Assembly: GCA_946631075.1 (NCBI GenBank)
Contig: CAMOZS010000036.1
Span: 1 to 12,207, forward strand
Source: an uncultured Bacillota bacterium
Lineage (GTDB): Bacteria; Bacillota; Clostridia; Peptostreptococcales; Anaerovoracaceae
Length of the DNA stretch: 12,207 nt
Direction: 5' to 3'
The translations under genes were made by a program, and so were the position numbers. Shown piece by piece: positions 7,801-12,207 of the stretch. The first letter of the stretch is position 1. Each line of letters starts with the position of its first letter. The notes below the pieces were generated by a model that searched no databases, had not been told where the DNA came from, and worked only from the letters and a program-made list of their open reading frames with translations.

Positions 7801-10800
7801 AGCCAGACGCATTCATCGATGTTCCTGAGATAGTGGTACTCCTCCGGGTCTTCCGCCGGATTGAATATCGTATCGCCGTCATATCTGGCCGTAATAACAT
7901 ATCCTCCATTGACCAGAGTCTGCTGCGATATAGTGCTCAGCAGATCTTCTACGCTGGAGATCTTCGCCAGGCCAGTCTTCGTGTCGATGCTTGAGTATAC
8001 CGTGATATCCCCGTTGGGGCCGGACAGGGTGAAGTAGACCTTGCCCGTTGGTTTTGCCGTGCCTGCGGAGCTGGCGTTTTTGACCGTGACCGAAAGTCCC
8101 GTATGGGTCGGTATGTCAGGGCTTCCTTCTCCTTCAAATACGGTGATCGGCCCGAAGGTGACATCCCGGATGCCCAGCTCCACCTTGCAGACATTCGTAT
8201 AAGTAGAGATGTACTGGGGTGAGCCCTCTTTCTTTCGGATCAGATTGACCCTGCACCGGTACTGTCCGGCCGCCTCGCTTGTATTGTTTTCAAACACCAT
8301 AGTGCCGGCAGTCTGGTTGTTCAGATCCTGCCATTTCTGATCCTTGGTGCTGTACTTCTGCCACAGGTAATTGATGGTCTTTTCGTAGTGCTCCGGATCT
8401 GCCAGTTCCACCGAAAGGACCGACTTCTCATCGGGATAGACGGTGAGCTGGTCTGTAGACAGGCTCAGGTCCGGCTTCTCGGAAACGTCTGTCCGGGCTT
8501 CGATGACCGGGCTGAAAATACTTTCCGTCGGCCTGGAAGTCCTTCTCACCTTCATCCGATATTGATATTTGGTATCCGCGGTCAGCCCGTCCTCAACAAA
8601 GGTGTATTCACGGATGGGCTTTCCGTTGCTGTCCAGAATGGTGTTGCCGCTGGGATCCTTGCGGATGCTATAATCGCTTCCGCCAACGGATCCGACCAGT
8701 TCGTCTCCTCCGCCCTGGGGGAAGTCCAGATAGCGATAGAGATCAAAGGCGGCCGGCGCGTCCTCGGAATAGGTCCAGGTCAGACCGATCTGGGAGTCCG
8801 TCGTATTGTCAAAGTCCTGACTGACGGAGCCCGGAAGCCTCGGCGGCGTCTTGACGTCATCGACCATATAAGTAATGACCGGGAAGACGCATTCCTTGGA
8901 ATCGTGCACCAGATACTTCAACAGGCTCCAGGAAAAATCATATCCGTATCCCCTGGCAGAGCTGGGCATATTCGCGACCGTTCCGGAGAAGGACGTTCCC
9001 CCGGTCGTTGAATAGGTCGTCCCAGCGTCGCCCCCGATGCTGAAATGGCCGCCGAAATCCGTGATATACTCCACCACAGCGCCTTCTTCCTGATGAAACT
9101 CCCCATGGGCGCCGACCTCAAGGGAGAAGTATCCTCCGTGACCGGACCTGTGATGAGAGTCCACATCCTTGGAAATGGTCTGCGTGATGAAACCGTTTCC
9201 GAAGCCCGCCCCCTCCCAGGCGTCCTCCTGGTACATTACGTAATCATCTTTTGTCGCCTTATGCTGTTTGATTTCGATGAGTTTGTCATCCTCATCGTAC
9301 ATGGGATCCAGATCTCCCAGCCCCTGCTCATTGATCATGACATCCTTCCAGGACTCTCCGACCGCCTTGGGCAGATCATCCTGGCTGGACGGGTAGGTCT
9401 TCGGATCTCCCGGCGTCGATGTCAGGTATTTCGTCACATCCGGAAGCTTATCAGGATACCGCTTCTGGATCTTCATATACTCATCCACCGGCATGGTCTG
9501 GGTCACCGGCTGATGGGGCACGGCCTGGACCTGTGTCTGAACGGCAGTGCTTACGTTACCCTCCGCGTCCACCATGCCGGAGGTCACAAGATAGGTATAG
9601 TTCTCCGTCGGTGTCGAGAAGAAGGCGACTTCATTCTCTCCGGCCGCTGTTCCATAGGTCACCTCGAACTGCTGACTCACCGCAAGGCCGCTGCTGTAGG
9701 TGTACTGGTAACCGGCCTGGGCATTGATCTGCGCGCCGATGACATGAAAGGATCCCAACTCGCCGGCTCCGCCGGATATAACATTGTTCCAGTAGCCGCC
9801 GACATTGATCTGCAGATTCGACGAATACTCGTTCCCTGATCCACTGCTCTTGCCGTAGGTCGTCGTACAGAAATCCAGCATGTGCCCGCCGTCATAATCG
9901 GCTACATCCTTGAAGTAGGGGGCTGAGGCCAGGACCGCAAGCACCCTGGGTTCTTTATAGTCGATGTCGTGCTTTCCCGTATAGAGAGCGACCGCGCTGT
10001 CGATGTCCGTGTCCGCTTTGAACAGGGCGACCGGAGCCCCCAGGGTCGGATGCTCGTAGTTCTTGGTCGTTCGTTTCACCCCGTCCTTGGTAAGTCTGAT
10101 ACCGTCCTCGCTTTCTTCCGGCACGACGATGGCGGCGACCGACTCGATTTTCTGATTTGGGTGGAGATGAGCTACTCCGGGCCGGATATCCGATACCCGG
10201 TGGACAGCCAGATAATCCGCTTCACTGGCGGTGTAATTGGCCATAAAGGCCCCGTATTCGTAGTATTCCACCTGCCCTCCATCGCTGACATTCGGAATTT
10301 TGAGATCCAGCATGTCTCCTGTGAAGATGGCGCTGCCCTTGGTCCCCTTGTCCGGGTCATTCGGATCGTCCGGACTGGCGTCCTCCAGTTCATCCACGAT
10401 AGAAAAGCTGTTGTCATAGGAATACAGGACGCTGTCCAGATAGATCTTGGTCTGACTACCGTCTCCCAGAATATCGCCTACCGCCAGATTGGTCTTCATG
10501 GCCGGGATGCTGTAATAGTAGCCATCCCATCCGTTGGAGGAGGAGAAGACCTGCTTATGCGTATTCGGATCTTCATGCCAGGACCCGCTGACCACGTCCA
10601 GGCTCTGCACACTTTCCGGGATCATTTCGTCAGAATCCGGATCGTAGATATATTTGCCCAGCACCCGGGAGCTGTTGCTGTCCTGTTCTGAACTCAGCTG
10701 GCCTCCCAGGATGGTTTCTTCATTGCCGTCTCCGTCCAGATCTCCGAAGGCAAAGGATACCCGGATCAACTCGTTGCCGGCATAGTCCAGTTCCTGTGAA

Positions 10801-11915
10801 TCCCGGAGCATCTGCCCGCCGTGAGAGCTGTCACCGTTGCTGCCATAGAGAAGGACCGAGCGGCTGGGCAGGGAATGAATGATCGTTCTCTTGTCCTTGG
10901 CATCCTCCCAGACATCGGAGGCGCCGTAAGATATGATAAGGTCGCAGGAGCCGTCATTGTCCGCGTCCCCTGCGGTAAGGTCGATGTTGTTATAAAAATT
11001 AGGAATGAAATACTCATCTGTACCCGCATGTCCATGCGGAGGATCACAGTTCACGGCTCCGCTGCATTTTGGCAGGATATAGTTCCAGGAATTCTGCCAG
11101 GCGCTGCTTTGGTATGGGTCTGCGCAGTCTGTCCCGTTTGTCAGATCGTAAACAGCGACCCTGGGCAGGCCGGTTTCCGTTGCCGCCGGAACATAGACCG
11201 CGATCTCCTCTACCGTGTCATTGTCGAAATCTCCTGCCGTGATCTGCATCTGCGACTGGGCGATGTAGCCGTCTTCGACTTTGTTGTCAATAAAGGAGGA
11301 AAGCTCGAAGGGCTCTGTCCTGCTTCCCTTTTCGGGGCTGTAGATCATCATGTAGATCTTTGGGTCTCCCACCTTGCTCACATCGCTGTCATATTGATAA
11401 TTTGAATAGACGATGGCCGCAGCCTCATCTCTTCCGTTGCCGGTCACATCTACATCTGTACCGGCAAGGAATGCGTGCTCGCCGGGACCGGAAAGGTCTT
11501 TTTTGATAGTTTTTTCTGTATCGAACAGGGCCTGATAGCTGCCGTTGAGCAGGCCGTTGTGACCGTACAGGGTGGATCCCGCGCCGGTTTCCGTATTGCC
11601 CTCTGCTGAGGCGGGCTGCGCGCCCGATGTGTCGATCTTCACAAGCTCATTTATCTCGAGCATCGTTGTCACATCCGAGCCGTAGGGGTTGTTCGTATCG
11701 TCCGGGTCGTAGGTCTCCGGCATCTGGGAGGTATCGATTCCGAGCTGCCCCAGAACACCTCCGCCCGCATCATACGTAGTTTCTTCATCCTCACTGGCTG
11801 AACCCGCAGCCGCATAGGCCACGCTGTCCATCCCGTTGAACATGAACGCTCCCGTGAAGGCGAATATGAACGCGGTCATAAACGCGATCAGTTTGTTACC
11901 TTTCTCTTTCATCAT
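1818..11915 (-). CDS. Giant secreted multidomain surface protein (FG-GAP, FN3, Ig-like, InlB-like, Big_2/Big_3)
   Basis: A single intact frame of about 3365 residues; no overall function is recognised, but a cell-envelope or adhesin-like role is likely. Residues 1 to about 36 are a signal peptide (MKEKGNK, hydrophobic core, AYAA). Residues 150-640 hold Asp-rich calcium-type FG-GAP/VCBS loops (near 154, 229, 316, 391, 479, plus weaker ones), a probable beta-propeller. Residues 700-1020 are Gly/Ser/aromatic-rich beta strands of unassigned fold. FN3 follows (1023-1146), then an Ig-like domain with YRCRV (1147-1249) and a GxVYFTL...YDGD Ig-like domain (1250-1360). Divergent InlB-type repeats occupy about 1600-2080 (GWHFKEWRW, GKLFENWIV). 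Beta-helix-like segments lie at 2170-2415 (TLDGQGHTIKGL) and 2590-2690, and a short CEIC motif segment at 2690-2730. Big_3 is at 2735-2822 and four Big_2-like domains at 2825-3190, two canonical and two diverged. A further Ig-like domain follows, then a lysine-rich FN3 at 3271-3365. There is no LPXTG, transmembrane tail or SLH domain. The start at 11915 is preceded by GGGGAGGAA; ATG at 11912 is equally possible. Confidence 0.9.
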   Translation of the reverse strand: MMKEKGNKLIAFMTAFIFAFTGAFMFNGMDSVAYAAAGSASEDEETTYDAGGGVLGQLGIDTSQMPETYDPDDTNNPYGSDVTTMLEINELVKIDTSGAQPASAEGNTETGAGSTLYGHNGLLNGSYQALFDTEKTIKKDLSGPGEHAFLAGTDVDVTGNGRDEAAAIVYSNYQYDSDVSKVGDPKIYMMIYSPEKGSRTEPFELSSFIDNKVEDGYIAQSQMQITAGDFDNDTVEEIAVYVPAATETGLPRVAVYDLTNGTDCADPYQSSAWQNSWNYILPKCSGAVNCDPPHGHAGTDEYFIPNFYNNIDLTAGDADNDGSCDLIISYGASDVWEDAKDKRTIIHSLPSRSVLLYGSNGDSSHGGQMLRDSQELDYAGNELIRVSFAFGDLDGDGNEETILGGQLSSEQDSNSSRVLGKYIYDPDSDEMIPESVQSLDVVSGSWHEDPNTHKQVFSSSNGWDGYYYSIPAMKTNLAVGDILGDGSQTKIYLDSVLYSYDNSFSIVDELEDASPDDPNDPDKGTKGSAIFTGDMLDLKIPNVSDGGQVEYYEYGAFMANYTASEADYLAVHRVSDIRPGVAHLHPNQKIESVAAIVVPEESEDGIRLTKDGVKRTTKNYEHPTLGAPVALFKADTDIDSAVALYTGKHDIDYKEPRVLAVLASAPYFKDVADYDGGHMLDFCTTTYGKSSGSGNEYSSNLQINVGGYWNNVISGGAGELGSFHVIGAQINAQAGYQYTYSSGLAVSQQFEVTYGTAAGENEVAFFSTPTENYTYLVTSGMVDAEGNVSTAVQTQVQAVPHQPVTQTMPVDEYMKIQKRYPDKLPDVTKYLTSTPGDPKTYPSSQDDLPKAVGESWKDVMINEQGLGDLDPMYDEDDKLIEIKQHKATKDDYVMYQEDAWEGAGFGNGFITQTISKDVDSHHRSGHGGYFSLEVGAHGEFHQEEGAVVEYITDFGGHFSIGGDAGTTYSTTGGTSFSGTVANMPSSARGYGYDFSWSLLKYLVHDSKECVFPVITYMVDDVKTPPRLPGSVSQDFDNTTDSQIGLTWTYSEDAPAAFDLYRYLDFPQGGGDELVGSVGGSDYSIRKDPSGNTILDSNGKPIREYTFVEDGLTADTKYQYRMKVRRTSRPTESIFSPVIEARTDVSEKPDLSLSTDQLTVYPDEKSVLSVELADPEHYEKTINYLWQKYSTKDQKWQDLNNQTAGTMVFENNTSEAAGQYRCRVNLIRKKEGSPQYISTYTNVCKVELGIRDVTFGPITVFEGEGSPDIPTHTGLSVTVKNASSAGTAKPTGKVYFTLSGPNGDITVYSSIDTKTGLAKISSVEDLLSTISQQTLVNGGYVITARYDGDTIFNPAEDPEEYHYLRNIDECVWLQTESGYAFGKDIMPTAHLYDYKKQEDGSITRTEITDQIETVKIFAVDGNDAKAGEALASYTLSETDGMAKIPLNEKLKKKAWVEVTTGSTGTEDAPHQVIRTSPMKVSISMSGKISGCGQLLKLYSFEKDGDNDPDVVISGDGSLNEKNMIPADGGEAKSLADLMVFKYYQDNGEYLCSSADIDQDPEYKKQFIPARYKVALGAKDKDAKALYETFYSFRDPGKADLLVAGSYYEVTADAEDEATGSVRMISPILLDDINKVGFSGGSKITLKALPAEGFRIKEWKIEAEGRNPQYQRGGDLLIYTLPSDPTISSNGQIRITASFEPKNNTLTYETIGQGKLSVYPAFASGSPVLEGTQVQFTAQADPGWHFKEWRWENYGGTSSFSAGTAEASGVNSKTYTMGDTAAAAYAIFLRDTIDLDLKGDLTASYINNGENPLEETGREIATEKGRAVPKGTEVKVKTAPGFVLGQDTEWKVTVTTPEGSSQITPKEFTEGQSEGCKFTLPDDVTACSVETVTEKGRYSIGLEGEDVSYVVKLDDTEIPADKYDEKLQRIEAGTHVEIQAVPDRGKLFENWIVDGEKQKKTEQTYSFTLMDSVTVAAAVKDDIAHELKIKAEGGGTGVLTITDHNGKPHASHFSETEKTITVYEGESLQIIETPEDPAHIMTMVMMNGTRQDLVDGVFTLESVTEDLTFVCRFQPTTFSTVSFNKAVQSADLQILDDTGRVLSDGETLEVGTGGEVTFSIVMDKNEPCHVTSDEGTLALIKTETGENTVTYQYQLKEISKNAVVTIDDQTEYTISNWEEFDAFMKRLNEINAAGSKERPQAVITADITMPEEASLTLCTGEFSGTLDGQGHTIKGLRLGAINATGTAYYHGEPALFNKIGSSGCVKNLIIEDFRAYYGFTYSDNVPAAMITMENRGTISGLVLRDCLLYSCMTYNGSDPEQPILAGLAVSNHGTVEACQIIGLQLYADRAETDLNTVGCAGVFNNESGGIMKGCYVEGLKLWNSFRKAYLDAAIDIITMGSGGTMQGNYFRVPASVSASSTNTGTNVLTITEIQDDRVKQEAELNKPAFAANLAWHMNKEAGPLWGVPQVLESSAAGNEGNDEMITPLIFPLDLQMEDVKAPVRAAFEVGTVKKNLYLYPDQYKLPGEESFGADTPAWWQSGDLAYAPDFGPIEISKDVTFTGVQNLTDCVAKLTVPETGTTCYKNLKDALTAAASCEAEGAKLDITADCSMDSGTFTVNENVTMTICDSAALTMKKSAQINNKGRLVSAEGSTLHKYGTIVNTGTIEVGGTLYNYGSKLKNTGTIENRKNIICKPHLMGAWQAADAPNEDGSWTKTSICEICTNEITKKEDPYPAADEVESIEVYQYPARAEYVTSDAFSSDGLVIAANLKDGGKALVTGYELTISDEKTEARPIADGDILDSPGAKQITARYEGFECAFPIRVTSLITGVSIEAGGREVVKGETLQLKANVTPTDVPVKITWSSADESVATVDENGLVKGIAGGHTEITATVEGLSASCVIRVHEAAVRMELDQDMILVPKSGSGLIAARVTPATANGEVTWTLPDTSAAGFYVTDEQTGEVTLSKTITTKLSPGAGAESSAYVAVTGLMEGQTTVTAATADARGAMITRTCSVEVKQADAGLRLTYGDALVSGTTLNLDATEKEIQLEAESTEPDDTLQWFTVDDNIDPVIEVDDTGRVTLLRTGSAAVGVTSGKSGLTDFCVLRVETRPVSVILSGSSLQLAAGTVKMLTAQLDPKTADGTIVWSSSDETVAEVSDGVITGVRPGTAIVTAQSSEDPSVAASCKVRVLDTKITLKLSKTKFYYNGKGHSPAVTIYSGDTMLADKIKKSNEDVVLILTNGGVRPGTHTITATVKEDGMGTAAASFRILVKPTKIKKIIKGNKQFTIKWKKQSKHCVTGYQIRYSLKKSMKKSRKKTVSDYKKTALTVKKLKAKKIYYVQVRTYKKIGSRYYYSAWSKVKKVRTK

Positions 11916-11918
11916 CTG

Positions 11919-11927
11919 TTCCTCCCC
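11919..11927 (-). promoter_or_regulatory. Ribosome binding site of the giant gene
   Basis: GGGGAGGAA on the - strand lies immediately upstream of two adjacent ATG codons. The GGAGG core is 5 bases from ATG at 11915 and 8 bases from ATG at 11912. The open frame extends to an ATG at 11987, but that start would put 24 odd, Cys-containing residues before the signal peptide and has no comparable site. The shorter start is therefore preferred. Confidence 0.85.
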
Positions 11928-12004
11928 ACACTTGCAAGAAGATTTCATACACGATACCAAAAGCAGGACAGTCCCTTCCCGCTTCATTCACTTATCCCTG
12001 TACC

Positions 12005-12100
12005 GGAAGATCGCCGCCGTGATGATCACGCATCCTCTACTCTGCCGTTCTCATCTACTGCATCCTCCGTATATATAGATACCTGAGCGGGAGATCTTCC
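12005..12100 (-). other. Leader of the giant gene with a long-range inverted repeat (possible structured RNA)
   Basis: The leader between the terminator near 12141 and the start at 11915 carries no convincing gene. On the - strand GGAAGATC (12100-12093) is exactly complementary to GATCTTCC (12012-12005), so an RNA starting upstream could close an 80-base domain with an 8 bp helix. Inside lies a small GTGA-TCA-TCAC palindrome and a repeated GGATGC. The first arm can also form a local GGGAAGATCTCCC-type hairpin, so two folds compete. I could not match it to a riboswitch class I know. TATATATA-type sequence near 12070-12077 could serve as a -10 element, but no good -35 partner is seen. Confidence 0.25.
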
Positions 12101-12140
12101 CCGACTTTGCAGCAAAAAAACAAAATAAATACAAGAACGC

Positions 12141-12185
12141 AAAAAAAGCCCCCGCCTCGAACGTTGGGGGGGTCTCATGCGGGCT
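12141..12185 (-). terminator. Rho-independent terminator at the end of the gene beyond the right edge
   Basis: On the - strand a C-run (12172-12166) can pair with GGGGG (12153-12149), or AGCCC-GC (12185-12179) with GC...GGGCT (12155-12147, two bulged G). Either fold is followed directly by TTTTTTT (12147-12141). It isolates the giant gene from the transcription unit to its right. Confidence 0.7.
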
Positions 12186-12207
12186 AAGCTCTCGCTCCTC
12201 GCCTGAT
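12184..12207 (-). CDS. Possible last codons of a - strand gene (partial)
   Basis: One - strand frame reads IRRGARA then TAG at 12186-12184, immediately before the terminator. Nothing can be said of its product. The other two - strand frames stay open through the terminator and are less likely, and the piece could equally be the tail of a non-coding RNA. Confidence 0.25.
   Translation of the reverse strand: MRRGARA

Noticed and set aside
11916..11987. N-terminal extension of the giant protein to ATG at 11987
   Set aside because: It would bury the signal peptide behind 24 residues with several Cys, and there is no strong ribosome binding site there, in contrast to GGGGAGGAA next to 11915.
12000..12080. 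Possible THF-type or other known riboswitch in the giant gene leader
   Set aside because: A short AGTAGATGA-like string recalls the THF riboswitch, but the remaining conserved core and helices could not be found, so no class is assigned.

Overview
The window looks like chromosomal DNA from a Gram-positive anaerobe of the class Clostridia (Bacillota), of medium-to-high GC for that group. This rests on three things: strong GGAGG-type ribosome binding sites, a lipobox lipoprotein, and a very large secreted protein built from bacterial Ig-like, FN3 and InlB-like repeats that ends in a lysine-rich FN3 module. No exact species can be named from the sequence.

Layout, left to right. The first 54 bases are the apparent 3' end of a + strand gene. 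It converges on a - strand gene across a shared bidirectional terminator (67-94). The - strand gene (114-1334) encodes a lipoprotein with a YkuD-type L,D-transpeptidase domain plus an extra C-terminal domain. Between it and the next gene (1335-1817) is a compact but eventful intergenic region. It holds, read along the - strand, a terminator for the upstream giant gene, a long hairpin, a 261 bp segment bounded by imperfect 18 bp inverted repeats, an extended -10 promoter, and the 3' end (domain V/VI) of a group II intron. The intron remnant sits in what should be the transpeptidase mRNA leader, just upstream of its ribosome binding site.

The rest of the window (1818-11915, - strand) is one uninterrupted gene for a secreted protein of about 3365 residues. 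Its modules run: signal peptide, FG-GAP/VCBS-like propeller, unassigned beta-rich region, FN3 and Ig-like domains, divergent InlB-type repeats, a beta-helix-like stretch, Big_3 and Big_2 domains, and a highly basic FN3 domain. It has no LPXTG motif. Its roughly 225 base leader contains an inverted-repeat pair. Further right are a - strand terminator and possibly the last codons of another - strand gene.

The two complete genes are separate transcription units on the same strand. Both act at the cell surface: one modifies peptidoglycan cross-links or attaches material to peptidoglycan, and the other is a giant envelope or secreted protein. A functional link between them is only suggested by proximity. 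I saw no CRISPR array, tRNA or rRNA gene, or complete mobile element.
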